The notes: generated by a model not told the origin, from the sequence alone. Shown: positions 18,617 through 28,180, counted from the first letter of the stretch. The stretch: DNA of 64,000 nt from Allosalinactinospora lopnorensis (GCF_000981225.1 NZ_LAJC01000016.1:1-64000); one strand, 5' to 3'. A program made the numbers and translations.

Positions 18617-19609
18617 TCAGATCCGGTAGAGCAGCGCGCCGGAGTACCAGCCCGCGCCGATGGCCGGACTGAGCACGAGGTCGCCGGGGCGGAACAGGCC
18701 CGCGTCCCACTTCTCGGCGAGCACGATCGGGATGGACGCGCTGGTGGTGTTCCCGCGCACCTGGAAGTTGAGGACCAGCTTGGTCTCGGGCACCCCGAGC
18801 GCCCCGCGGACCCTGTTGTGCACGACGTCGGTGCCGGGGTGCGGCACCACCCAGTCGATGTCGCTCATCCGCAGGCCGCTGCGGTCCAGCAGTTCCGAGC
18901 AGGCCTCGACGATGCCCGCCACCGCGTGATCGGCCAGGTCCCGCTGGCTGCGCACCCATCCCGTGTCGGTGGGAACGCTGACCACCGACGCGCGGTCGCC
19001 ATCGCTGCGCAGGGTGGAGTCGATCAGTCCGGTGCCGCCGTCGTCGCGCTTCTCCAGAACGGCCGCGCCGGCGGCGTCGCCGCACACCAGTTCGCCCTTG
19101 CTGCCCGGGCGGGCCCGGCGGCTGAACTGTTCGGAGCAGGTGACCAGGGCGTACCCGGGCCCCTGGATGGAGTGCAGGTACGCGGCGGCGGACTGCACCC
19201 CGTGCACGAAACCGGTGCACGCCCCCGAGATGTCGTAGGCGAGGGTGCGCGGCGTTCCCAGGAGCGAAGCGACCTCGGGACCGTACTCGGGGGTGTAGGG
19301 CGGTGTCGTCCAGTTGCTCAGGATGATCAGGTCGAGGTCGGAGGGGGAGATTCCGGCGTTCTGCACCGCCTGCCCGCCCGCCTCGGCGGCCATGCGCGCG
19401 ACGGTCTCCTTCTCGTTGCTGACATGCCTGGACTTCACCTGCACGCGGCCCAGTACCGAAGCGTCGATCTCGTTTCCGGAGTCGTCGGTCAGGCCGGGCT
19501 CATTCATGACCAGCTTTTCGGGATAGTAGAGGCCGAACCCGCGGAAGTGGATTCCCTTCCCCTCCCAGCGGGGATCCTGCCCGCGGGCGTTGTTCCTTTT
19601 CCTCGGCAC
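18617..19609 (-). CDS. KAS III-like 3-oxoacyl synthase (first of pair)
   Basis: A 330-residue FabH/OleA-fold condensing enzyme. All three catalytic residues are visible: Cys in DISGACTGF, His in VVPHPGTD and Asn in RGNTTSAS. GTG 19609 follows GGCGGAG by 5 bases; an upstream ATG at 19627 is the alternative. A second, divergent KAS III lies directly upstream, so the two may form a heterodimer as described for OleA-type pairs in beta-lactone pathways. The starter unit is probably an acyl-CoA. The neighbouring CoA-transferase and hydratase support a CoA-based route. Confidence 0.86.
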   Translation of the reverse strand: MPRKRNNARGQDPRWEGKGIHFRGFGLYYPEKLVMNEPGLTDDSGNEIDASVLGRVQVKSRHVSNEKETVARMAAEAGGQAVQNAGISPSDLDLIILSNWTTPPYTPEYGPEVASLLGTPRTLAYDISGACTGFVHGVQSAAAYLHSIQGPGYALVTCSEQFSRRARPGSKGELVCGDAAGAAVLEKRDDGGTGLIDSTLRSDGDRASVVSVPTDTGWVRSQRDLADHAVAGIVEACSELLDRSGLRMSDIDWVVPHPGTDVVHNRVRGALGVPETKLVLNFQVRGNTTSASIPIVLAEKWDAGLFRPGDLVLSPAIGAGWYSGALLYRI

Positions 19610-19745
19610 GGCGACTCCGCCTTCCATCAGATTTCACGGGACATTCCGAAAGCAGCGACGCATCGGAGCGCCTTTTCACCACCGCAGCGCGGGGTTTTCC
19701 GCACCGCTTCGCAGGCTCATCCCGCAGAAGCGGCAGGAAAAGGGC

Positions 19746-20756
19746 TCAGCGCCCCGGTTCCCCGTAACTGAAGATCATCGCCCCGCCGCTGAACCCCCGG
19801 CCGATACTCGCGGCCAGAATCCGCTGCCCGCTCCGGATCACGCCGTTATGGACGTTCTCGGAAAGGCAGCCGGGGACGCTGACACTGGAGGTGTTACCCC
19901 GCCGGTCGATGTTGACCAGGACGCACTCCTTGGGGGCATCCATCGCCTTCTGGAAGTCCTCGATGATGTGGATATTGCCCTGGTGCGGAATGATCCAGTC
20001 GAGATCGAGCCAGCCCAGGCCGCTTCCCAAGAGCACGTCGGTGGTCACCTCCGCCAGGAATCGCGGCGCGACATCCCCGACCACCTTTCCTTTCATCAGC
20101 ATCTTGTCGTCGTCGTCGATGTCGAAGGCGTCGTAGTAGCGCGGCTCGGTGCGCAGGGTGACTCCGTGCAGACCGGTGGGCCCGCTCGCGCGGCGCCACA
20201 CACCGGCGGCGGCGCCCGCACCGAAGAGCGCGGCGTTGCGGTAGCCGAAGTTCAGGATGGGGCGTGGATTCTCCGCGCAGACCACCAGCACGGTCTGCAC
20301 GTTCATCGTGGACAGCACGGCGCGCGCTACGACGCTGGTGTGCAGGAACCCGGAACAGGCCACCGCCGTCACGTCGAAGCTGAAGGCCCGGGAGGCCCCC
20401 AGCCGGTGCTGCAGCGGCTGGGCCACGTCCATGTAGCGGTTGCCGGCGGTCGTGGGGTTCACCCGCGGTCGCGCCGTCGCGCTGGTGCCAATGATGACGT
20501 CCACATCGCCGGGGTCCAGTCTGGCGTCGCGCAGCGCCTGCGCGGCGGCGCGCTCGGCCATGTCCACGTGGTGCTCTCCGGCCTTCGGCCAGTGCCGGGT
20601 GTGCACGCCCGTGTGCTCCCGGATCCACGCGTCATTGATCCCCAGGTGGGGGAGTTCGGTCTCGAAAAAGGAGTTGGGCACGGGCTCACCCGGGAAATCG
20701 TGACCGACCCCCTCCAGGACTACGGGCACCCCGCCGTTCGGGTGAATCGGGCTCAT
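19746..20756 (-). CDS. KAS III-like 3-oxoacyl synthase (second of pair)
   Basis: A 336-residue KAS III homologue with Cys in TAVACSGFLH, His in IIPHQGNIH and Asn in RRGNTSSVS, so it is probably active. It has an insertion rich in Asp (DIDDDDKM) before the His block. The ATG at 20756 overlaps the CoA-transferase stop (ATGA). The 136-base gap before the next KAS III gene holds no gene. The two KAS III proteins are clearly divergent in sequence, which argues for distinct acyl specificities or subunit roles rather than a recent duplication. Confidence 0.86.
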   Translation of the reverse strand: MSPIHPNGGVPVVLEGVGHDFPGEPVPNSFFETELPHLGINDAWIREHTGVHTRHWPKAGEHHVDMAERAAAQALRDARLDPGDVDVIIGTSATARPRVNPTTAGNRYMDVAQPLQHRLGASRAFSFDVTAVACSGFLHTSVVARAVLSTMNVQTVLVVCAENPRPILNFGYRNAALFGAGAAAGVWRRASGPTGLHGVTLRTEPRYYDAFDIDDDDKMLMKGKVVGDVAPRFLAEVTTDVLLGSGLGWLDLDWIIPHQGNIHIIEDFQKAMDAPKECVLVNIDRRGNTSSVSVPGCLSENVHNGVIRSGQRILAASIGRGFSGGAMIFSYGEPGR

Positions 20757-22447
20757 CGGTAGATCCCTTCCGGGTCCAGGGCCCGCAACCGGGCCACCTC
20801 GTCGAAGTCGATCGGGCGCTCGGGTACCGGGACGCTGTCGGGAAGCGGCCACCGGGTACTGTCGCGCAGGGTCCGCAGCGGGTCGGCGTCCTGCCGGCCG
20901 AAGGGCGGGCACCAGGTACGCAGCCGGAAGTCCTCGCCCGGGTGCTCCCGGGTTAGCCGGCCGTACTGCGAGACGACCGTGCCCACCCGGTCACCGGGGC
21001 AGGTGACGAAGCCGGTGCGCTCCACGTACCGCTTCGGTGAAGCCGGGGCGACGACGAGCACCTCGAAGCGGGAGGCGAAGTCGTTGGCCCCTCCGGAGCC
21101 CACCAGGAAGCCGCCCGTTGAGGTACGGCTGCTGTTGATGCGGCCCCGCGCGTCGATCTCCCCGGCGGACAGCACGCCGAGGGTGTGCCGCCCGGTTCCG
21201 GGGGTGAGCGCCCCGAGGACGTCGAGGGTGCTGCCGAAGGCGCCGCAGTTCGCCACGTGGCGCTGCGAGAACAGGAACACGTCCCCGGGTTCCGGGCGCA
21301 TGTCGATCAGCCCCAGCTCCGCGTGCACCTGCACTGGGTGCCCCTGGTCCCGCAGCCACTGGGCGGCCAGCCAGGTCGCCACGTGGGAGACCCCGATCCC
21401 GGCGACGAGCGTCCGGTGCCCGCCTTCGAGCACGCGGTCCACGATCGCGCGGGCGGCGAGCACGATGTGCCGTTCCCTCCAGGTGGGCTCCACGTCCTTG
21501 GCGGGGGTGGGGCTCGGGGCGGTGGCAGAACGGGACGGCCAGGTGGCCAGGCCGTCCGGGCCGGGCCGGGGCTTTCCCGTCCGGGCGCGGTAGCCGTAAT
21601 GGTCCTTGACCTCGGTCACCCAGTGGGTGAACCACCGTTTCCGGGTGCGCGGTGATCGGCAGTCCTCCGCCAGTTCGGTGAGGTAGTCGTAATCGTCCAG
21701 GTATCCGGGGATCCCGCACTGCGGAAGCGCCGGAATCCCCTGCGGGTGCGCGCCGAACTCGCACGGTGTGATCGCGATCGCCCGGTCGGCGGGGATACGG
21801 GTCATGCCTTCGGGAGGCTCCTCGACCACCCGTTCCGCCGTGGCCAGCACGCCCTCCCGTGCGGCCATCGCGCCCCACCATCCCTCTCCGAGAGGGCCGT
21901 ACAGGTACAGGTTGCCCTGCCGGTCGGCGCAGGCGGCGTGCAGCAGGGTGACGTCCGGCCGCAGCTCCGGAAGCAGTACCGCCCGTTCGCCGTCGAGCCG
22001 TGTGAGCAGTGGCGGGTCGGCCGAGGCGAGCCCGCGCTCCAGATCGGTACCGATGAGCGAGGTGCTGATCGCCACAGGCGCGCCGGTAGCGCCCGCGACC
22101 AGGCGCTGCGCCAGTGACATCAGGCTCCACTCCTCCACGGGGAAGGGCACGCCCTCCGCCAGATCCGCGTAGAGCGGGTTGGGGCGCGGCGACGGGTAGG
22201 TGTCGCCCGCGAAGCAGGTGATCGCGCGGCGCACCACGCCCGCCATGACCAGGGCGTGCATGTTCGCGTGGAAGGCGTTGCAGCTGATGGTGAAGCGCGC
22301 CCGCCCTCCCAGGGACCGGGCGATCGCCATCAGCATCGCGTTCGGCCGCGACATGGTGGAGGCGACGTGCACCGCCATCCCGTCGCGCAGGTGGTCGACG
22401 CACATGGTGTCGACGTCGTCGAGGAAGCGGGGAGTGGTCCCGGTCAT
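20753..22447 (-). CDS. Fused alpha-beta family I CoA-transferase (IpdAB-like)
   Basis: A 564-residue protein with two CoA-transferase halves in one chain. The N-terminal half has FTISCNAFHANMHALVM and TPCEFGAHP. The C-terminal half has AGIGVSHVATWLAAQ, VHAELGLIDM (candidate Glu) and GSGGANDFASR. Family I enzymes exchange CoA between acids, while the related IpdAB acts as a ring-opening hydrolase in steroid breakdown. Two-subunit organisation is usual there, so this single-chain form is notable. It overlaps both neighbours through ATGA and is therefore tightly coupled to ketosynthase 3 and KAS III. It may supply or recycle the CoA-linked starter. Confidence 0.8.
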   Translation of the reverse strand: MTGTTPRFLDDVDTMCVDHLRDGMAVHVASTMSRPNAMLMAIARSLGGRARFTISCNAFHANMHALVMAGVVRRAITCFAGDTYPSPRPNPLYADLAEGVPFPVEEWSLMSLAQRLVAGATGAPVAISTSLIGTDLERGLASADPPLLTRLDGERAVLLPELRPDVTLLHAACADRQGNLYLYGPLGEGWWGAMAAREGVLATAERVVEEPPEGMTRIPADRAIAITPCEFGAHPQGIPALPQCGIPGYLDDYDYLTELAEDCRSPRTRKRWFTHWVTEVKDHYGYRARTGKPRPGPDGLATWPSRSATAPSPTPAKDVEPTWRERHIVLAARAIVDRVLEGGHRTLVAGIGVSHVATWLAAQWLRDQGHPVQVHAELGLIDMRPEPGDVFLFSQRHVANCGAFGSTLDVLGALTPGTGRHTLGVLSAGEIDARGRINSSRTSTGGFLVGSGGANDFASRFEVLVVAPASPKRYVERTGFVTCPGDRVGTVVSQYGRLTREHPGEDFRLRTWCPPFGRQDADPLRTLRDSTRWPLPDSVPVPERPIDFDEVARLRALDPEGIYR

Positions 22448-23720
22448 ACCGCCTCCAGGACCAGCGCGGAGCTCTGGCTGCCGATCGCGAAGGAGAGCGA
22501 CATGGCACTGCGCACCCGCGTGCTGCGCGCTCCCTCCCGCACGTGGTCGAGGTCGCACTCGGGATCCACGTCCACACAGTTGATCGTCGGAACCAGGCAC
22601 TGCTTGTCGAGCATCATCGCGGTCGCGGCGCAGTTCAGGGCGCCGGAGGCACCCAGCAGATGCCCGAAGACGGGTTTGATCGAGCCCAGCGGCGGCAGCG
22701 GGCGCCCGCCGACCGCGATCCGCAGGGCGCGGCTCTCCGCCGCGTCGTTGTACCGGGTCGCTGTCCCGTGCCCGCACACGTAGTCCAGCCGCTCCATCGA
22801 CGACCCGGCCCCGGCCATCGCCTGCGTCATCATGTCAGCGGTGAACCTGCCGGACAGATCCATCCGCGTCGCGTGCTCGGCCTCGTTGAGCGTGATGACC
22901 GACCCGACCCGGGCATAGGCCGGTATCCCGCGCCGGCGCGCGCTCTCCTCGGTCTCCAGCACCATCGCGACCGCCCCCTCGCCCATTACGAACCCGTCGC
23001 GATGGCGGTCATAGGGTTTGAGCGCCCCCCGGGGGTCGCCCTCCGCGCAGGAGAGCACACCGGCGCCCGCCGGGGAGTAGACGCGCAGGACCTCCGGTAC
23101 GAACGGCGTCTCGTAGCCGATGACCACCATCACGTCGGCCTGGCCGGAGCGCAGCAGTTCGAGTGCGAGCCCCACGGCCTGGTGGCCCCCCACGCAGGCG
23201 TTGCTGAGCGTGGTGACCACTCCTTTGGCGCCGAGCCGTATCGCGCTGAGCGTGACCGGACTGCCCGGCAGGGAGGCGAACACGCCCTGCTCGGGTTCCA
23301 CCGGTGGGAAGCGGGAGTCGATCACCTTCCGGGAGCAGGTCTGCGACCACCACTCCACCGGCCCGCGTGAACTGGTTCCGATGACGCCGACGCGCTGCGC
23401 CTCGGTCTCGTCGCCGACTCGCAGCTCGGCGTCAGCGCGGGCCTGTTCCACCGCCGAGAGCGCGATGAGGATCTCCCGGCTGTACCGCTTGGCGAACCGG
23501 TCCGGTAGGTCGGGAACGTAGTCGCGGTGGTCGAAGTCACGCAGCCGCGCGCCGGCCCGGCACTGCATGTTCTCGGTGATGACGGTCGGCAGCCGACCGA
23601 CCTGGGACGCGCCCGTAGCCAAGGCTCCCAGACCTGGTCGTTCCCCTTCGTTCCGGGAAGAACGAAACCGAGGCCGGTGATGAGCACATTGGATCGGGTG
23701 TCGCTCGGACTGCTCTGCAT
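22444..23720 (-). CDS. FabF-like beta-ketoacyl synthase with complete active site (frameshifted)
   Basis: About 425 residues with one base restored. The nucleophile is Cys in TLSNACVGGH, the two His residues are in CGHGTATRYND and KPVFGHLLGASG, so the full Cys-His-His set is present, in contrast to the two downstream ketosynthases. The frame breaks near 23625: MQSSPSDTRSNVLITGLGF to NDQVW is in one register and ALATGASQVGRLPTVI in the next. ATG 23720 follows GGAGGGG. It is the second gene of the long operon and is coupled to the CoA-transferase through ATGA. It is the best candidate for the chain-forming enzyme. Confidence 0.82.
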
Positions 23721-23768
23721 GTCCCCTCCGAAAGGATCTAGAGCGTCGCGCGGGTTTCGGGACGTGGT

Positions 23769-24563
23769 TCAGCCGCCGGTGAAGCGGGGGTTCCGGCGTT
23801 CCAGGTAGGCGAGGGGCCCTTCGGTGCTGTCGGCCACCTCGGTGCGGCTGCGGTGGTGGAACTGGTCCTGCAGCCGCAAGGCGTGCAGCGCGGGGAGCCC
23901 TTCGGTCCGCTCGCGCAGTTCCTTGAACAGCCCGATCGCGCGGGTGGGCCCCTCGGCCAGGCTGGTGGCCGTCTCCACGGCCAGGTCCAGCACCTTCTCG
24001 TCGTCGTCGGCCAACCGGTCGAGGAGCCCGAGCCGCATGGCCTCCTCCGCCTGCACCAGCCGACCGCTGAGGTAGATCTCGGTGGCCCTGGCCGGTCCCA
24101 CGACGCGTTGCAGCATCGCGGTCGCGCCGACGTGGCCGATGGTGATCAGCGCACTGCCGAGTCTGGTGCCCGGCCCGCCGATCCGGAGGTCGGCGGCGCA
24201 GACCAGCTCCGTCCCTGCCCCCACGGCCGCGCCCTTCACCGCGGCGATGACCGGTTTGCGGGTGAGGAGCAGTTCCTCGCAGATCCGCACGTAGAAGGCG
24301 TCGCTGGTCTCCCGCCATGCGGGCGCGGTGCTCGGGTCACCCTCCATGTAGCGCTGCAGCGTGGCGATGTCGTCGCCGGCGCAGAAGGCCGTTCCCTCCC
24401 CCGAGAGCACGATCGCCCGGACCTCGTCGTCGCGGGAGGCCTCGACCACCTCCGATAGCAGCCGGAGCCCCATTTCGTAGTCCAGCCCGTTCCGGCGCTC
24501 CGGCCGGTTGAGGATTATCAGGCGCACTGAGCCAATAGCGCGCACCAGGACACAGTCCGACAT
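23769..24563 (-). CDS. Enoyl-CoA hydratase/isomerase family protein
   Basis: A 264-residue crotonase-fold enzyme. Oxyanion-hole motifs AFCAGDDIATL and AVGAGTELVCAADLR are present, and the C-terminus is LERRNPRFTGG. It resembles the protein at 8724-9518 in length and in every motif block. AGGAAA lies 7 bases before ATG 24563. It is the first gene of the leftward operon, so its promoter must lie in the AT-rich gap at 24564-25160. It could dehydrate the 3-hydroxyacyl-CoA made by the SDRs, or hydrate an enoyl intermediate in a catabolic route. Confidence 0.88.
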   Translation of the reverse strand: MSDCVLVRAIGSVRLIILNRPERRNGLDYEMGLRLLSEVVEASRDDEVRAIVLSGEGTAFCAGDDIATLQRYMEGDPSTAPAWRETSDAFYVRICEELLLTRKPVIAAVKGAAVGAGTELVCAADLRIGGPGTRLGSALITIGHVGATAMLQRVVGPARATEIYLSGRLVQAEEAMRLGLLDRLADDDEKVLDLAVETATSLAEGPTRAIGLFKELRERTEGLPALHALRLQDQFHHRSRTEVADSTEGPLAYLERRNPRFTGG

Positions 24564-25160
24564 ACGCTGCTTTCCTGTTCCTATGAAGTAGGACGTCAGC
24601 GGGGTAACGCGGGTATGCGTGAGACCACTGGATCCGTTCGGAATCGCGAATTATTTTCCTCGCGATTTAAAGATTGGGATCTCTCGGAGAACCCAATCTC
24701 ATTGAACTACTCGCCCGCGGATGCATATAGACCCGCACGGTACTGATTCAACGCGGGATATCCCGACAGAAAGTACCAAGTACCGCCGTTGCTGAACTCG
24801 CGGATCAACTTCCGCCGTGACACTCGTCACACAATCGTCCTTCGAGGAACACCCGCCCTTGCGGCGATGAATGTCACGCTGATACCGAGGGACGATTCCC
24901 GGAGTTCGGAACGCAAAATCTAGGCAAAAAATAAAACGCGATCACCGCAACTCGCCCCCAAGGAGCGGAATGAACTTCACTTCTCGTGCAAATTGGACAC
25001 AAAGGTAAACCTATCATCGCCGACAAGCGTCTATGAGTCGCCGTGAGAGGCTTTGGGGGAAGTTCAATCGTCAACATCCAACCGGACGGGAAAGCAATGG
25101 GGGTCCAGAGAAGTCCCATGCCTCTCCACCTTCAACCGCTCCTCGCGCGAAGAAGAAAAC
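24564..25160. other. AT-rich divergent control region, no gene
   Basis: A 597-base gap between the leftward ketosynthase operon and the rightward NarL-type regulator. It is clearly richer in A+T than its surroundings. GTGACACTCGTCAC at 24817-24830 is a spaced inverted repeat and may be a regulator site. A longer hairpin is listed separately. No convincing open frame or carrier-protein gene was found in it. Confidence 0.5.
24671..24699. repeat. Perfect inverted repeat in operon leader
   Basis: AGATTGGG (24671-24678) pairs with CCCAATCT (24692-24699). Inside it TCTC pairs with GAGA around a TCG loop, with one A-A mismatch. No T-run follows, so it is more likely an operator or a leader hairpin than a terminator. 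It lies about 110 bases upstream of the operon's first start codon. Confidence 0.5.
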
Positions 25161-25802
25161 ATGAGAGATGATTCAATCACGTCGGTTGTCGTACTCGATC
25201 ACCAGCCGATAATCAGAGCGGCCTTCAGTATCATTGCGCTGATCAGGCCGGACCTGTCGTTCGTCTGCACTGACTCCGAGAGCGAACTGCTGCAGACCGT
25301 CCGCTCGGGCTACGACGTAGTGATCATCGACCCAACCCCGTAGGGGAGGGGATCGACGCCTCCCTGATCCAGCGGATCAAGATCGCGAACCCGGCCATCC
25401 GGATCGTGATCTACACCGCCGTCGAGCAGTTGCCCGAACTCACCGACGCGCTCAAGGCCGGCGCGGACTCCTACATCCACAAGATGACCGGTTGCGCCTG
25501 ATGCTCGACGGGGTCAAACGGACGGCGAGTGGCGAACATCTCTGGCTGAGTGCGTGCCCCGAACGGTCGGCGCTGGGCAATGGTTTCCTCTATTCCGCTC
25601 CGTCCTGGAGCAGGATGACCAAACGCGAAGCGAGATCTTCGCGATGCTGGTGCAGCGGTTCACCAACGAGGAGATCGCGGACCGACTCCGGCTGGCCAAC
25701 CAGACCGTGAAGAACCATGTGAGCAGCGTGCTGCGCAAGGTCGGCGCGCGTAACCGGAACGAGTTGCTGCGCAGGGCCGTGGAGGGCTGGCCGGCGGCAT
25801 GA
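25161..25802 (+). CDS. NarL/FixJ-type response regulator (three frame breaks)
   Basis: A two-domain regulator, about 214 residues when three bases are restored. The receiver starts SVVVLDHQPIIRAAF and has the phospho-acceptor Asp in DVVIIDPTP. It continues in other registers as GEGIDASLIQRIKIANP, AVEQLPELTDALKAGADSYIHKM and LRLMLDGVKR. The LuxR helix-turn-helix is TKRE, EIFAMLVQRFTNEEIADRL and NQTVKNHVSSVLRKVGARNR. The breaks are near 25341, 25493 and 25635. It is divergent from the ketosynthase operon across the control region and is its probable activator. No partner kinase is adjacent. Three breaks in one gene could mean real decay, but each is a single missing base. Confidence 0.75.
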
Positions 25803-25832
25803 CCGCGCCGCGGCTCCCTGCACACGCAAAGC

Positions 25833-25865
25833 GGGGTCATCGTGCCGGGGGGGCACGATGACCCC
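25833..25865. terminator. Bidirectional terminator hairpin
   Basis: GGGGTCATCGTGC (25833-25845) pairs perfectly with GCACGATGACCCC (25853-25865) around a 7-base G-rich loop. It lies between the convergent regulator and MMPL genes. Confidence 0.8.
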
Positions 25866-25885
25866 TGCAAGGCCCGTGTCCTCGC

Positions 25886-28072
25886 TCAGGTGTGAGCGGT
25901 GGGCACGGGCTCCCGGTCGGTACGCGGCTCGCCGGTCTTTCCGCGTCTCAGGAATCCCGGCAGCCACCAGGCGGCCGGCCCCATAAGCCGCATGACAGCG
26001 GGAACCAGCAGCATCCGGACCACCGTGGCGTCGAGCAGGATCGCCACGGCCATACCGAGGCCGAAGAGCTTCACGAACGGCTCGGACTGTCCCACGAAGG
26101 ACAGGAACACCGCGATCATGATCAGCGCCGCGCTGGTGATGACCGACCCGGTTCCCGCGACCCCGCGGATGGTCGCGGCGACGGCGTCGCCCGAGAGGTC
26201 GTACTCCTCCCGGATCCGGGACACCAGGAACACCTCGTAGTCCATGGACACGCCGAAGAGCATCGCGAACATCAGCAGCGGCACGAAGGGCTCGATCGGG
26301 ATGGTCTCCGGTAACCCGATGAGCTCCTTCCCCCACCCCCACTGGAACACGGCCACGACCACGCCGTAGGCGGCACCGATGGAGAGCAGGTTGGCCATCG
26401 CCGCCTTCAGCGGCACCAGGATGCTCCGGAAGACGAACATGAGCAGCACGAAGGAGACGAGAACGACGCCGCCGATGAACAGCGCCAGCCGCCCCTGGAG
26501 CAGCTCCCCCATGTCCGCGTAGTAGGCGGTGGGACCGCCCACCACGGCCGTGGATCCGCCGCGCGCCTCGGGGACGACGTCGTCGCGCAGTTCGTGCAGG
26601 AGCTCCACGGTGGCCGATGACTGCGGGGAGGTCGCGGGGACCACGGAGAGAACCGCGGCGCTGCCCTCCTCGTTGACGGTGGGCGGGGTGACGCGCTCCA
26701 CCCCGGGTACCTCGCCGAGGGCGCCGGTGAGTCCGGCCAGGTCCTCCTCGCCGGTTCCCTCGGCCATGCGCACGACGACGGTGAACGGCCCCGCCGTTCC
26801 CGGTCCGAACTCCTCGGCGAGCTGATCGTAGGCTTGGCGCTGGGTGCTCTCCGGGGGGCGGCTCCCGTCATCGGGCAGCCCGAGGCGCAGGGAGAACACC
26901 GGGATCGTGAGCACTCCCAGGAACAGCACGGCGGCGAGGGCCGACACCAGCGGGCGCGCCGTGGCGGCCTGCGCTACCCGGGTCCAGAACCCGTCTCGCG
27001 CGTCCACGCGGCGGCCCCGGCCGCGCCCGAGGACCGCTCCGAGTCGCAGCCGGGTGATGTGCCGTCCCGTCAGTCCGAGAAGGGCGGGCAGCAGGGTGAG
27101 CGACGTGAGGGACACCCCCGTGACCGTGACCGCGGTGGCCGTTCCCATGCCCCCCGCGACCGGCAGGCCGGTCAGCCACAGTCCGAGGATCGCGACGATG
27201 ACCGTGCCGCCCGCGAACACCACCGACCGTCCCGTCGAGGCCAGAGAGGTCCCCAGGGCCGATTCGACGCTCTCCCCCGCGAGCAGGTACTCCCGGTAGC
27301 GGCTGACGATCAGCAGCGCGTAGTCGATGCCCACGCCGAGACCGATCATCGCGGCGATGAGCATCGAGTCCTCGGGGATCTGCCATACGCGGCCGAGGAG
27401 CCACGTGGCGCTCAGGCAGGCCGTCAGTCCGGCTATCGCCGTTACTAGCGGCAGTCCCGCGGCGACGACCGACCCGAAGGCGACGATGAGCACGATCGCC
27501 GCCACCCCGAGCCCCACCAACTCCGACCCGCTGAAGCCGGCGGTGCCGTAGGTACTGGACATCTGGCCGGTGAAGTCCACGTCCACCCCGGCGGCGCGCA
27601 CCGGGGCGAACCTGTCGTCGATGGCGCCCGTCAGCGCGTCGGGGTCGTCGATCTCTCCCATGGCCTGGTTCGCCCGGACGGGCGAATACGCGGTCCGCCC
27701 GTCCGCTGAGACGACCCCCGCCTCCGGCGGCAGCGCCAAGGGGTTGGGGGCCTCCGCGATCTCCTCCATCGAGGCGACCCGTTCGAAGGCGGCCGCGATC
27801 TCGGCCTCTGAGCCGTCCTTCTCCGCTATAGGGACGTCGTCCGCGCTGAGGACGACGATCAGATTCGCCCCCCGCGCCTCCGGGAACTCCTCTTCCAGCA
27901 GGTCCTGGGCTGCCTGCGACTCCGTTCCCGGAAGGTCGAAACCGTCCCCGTATTTCGGCCCCAGGTGCTGCGCGGCGCCGATCACGATGCCGGCCACCAG
28001 CATCCAGCACAGAAGCAGCAGTAATGGACGCCGGGCGGCGAATCGCCCCAGGCGCTCGAGCAGAGTCGACAC
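25886..28072 (-). CDS. MMPL family RND transporter
   Basis: A 728-residue RND-type membrane protein with two MMPL domains. Each has a membrane helix, a large external loop, then a block of five helices (IGLGVGIDYALLIVSRYREYL in the first, FGVSMDYEVFLVSRIREEY in the second), where the Asp-Tyr pairs in helices 4 and 10 are proton-relay sites. MMPL proteins export lipids and lipid-like compounds or confer drug efflux. GTG 28072 follows GAGAGGG. A degenerate TetR-type operator lies 109 bases upstream. It could export the product of the ketosynthase operon. Confidence 0.9.
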   Translation of the reverse strand: MSTLLERLGRFAARRPLLLLLCWMLVAGIVIGAAQHLGPKYGDGFDLPGTESQAAQDLLEEEFPEARGANLIVVLSADDVPIAEKDGSEAEIAAAFERVASMEEIAEAPNPLALPPEAGVVSADGRTAYSPVRANQAMGEIDDPDALTGAIDDRFAPVRAAGVDVDFTGQMSSTYGTAGFSGSELVGLGVAAIVLIVAFGSVVAAGLPLVTAIAGLTACLSATWLLGRVWQIPEDSMLIAAMIGLGVGIDYALLIVSRYREYLLAGESVESALGTSLASTGRSVVFAGGTVIVAILGLWLTGLPVAGGMGTATAVTVTGVSLTSLTLLPALLGLTGRHITRLRLGAVLGRGRGRRVDARDGFWTRVAQAATARPLVSALAAVLFLGVLTIPVFSLRLGLPDDGSRPPESTQRQAYDQLAEEFGPGTAGPFTVVVRMAEGTGEEDLAGLTGALGEVPGVERVTPPTVNEEGSAAVLSVVPATSPQSSATVELLHELRDDVVPEARGGSTAVVGGPTAYYADMGELLQGRLALFIGGVVLVSFVLLMFVFRSILVPLKAAMANLLSIGAAYGVVVAVFQWGWGKELIGLPETIPIEPFVPLLMFAMLFGVSMDYEVFLVSRIREEYDLSGDAVAATIRGVAGTGSVITSAALIMIAVFLSFVGQSEPFVKLFGLGMAVAILLDATVVRMLLVPAVMRLMGPAAWWLPGFLRRGKTGEPRTDREPVPTAHT

Positions 28073-28180
28073 GTGTTCCCTCTCCCCAAAGAATCGGATT
28101 TCGCTGACGACCGGAGCAGCGCGCAAAAATGCACGCAGCGTTAACGACGCTAACCATCCGATTCCAAAAGGAGAAAGTAC

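Noticed and set aside
24874-25119. Small minus-strand open frame in the control region that might have been a carrier protein
   Set aside because: It has no DSL phosphopantetheine site and no helical acidic pattern, and it lacks a ribosome site.
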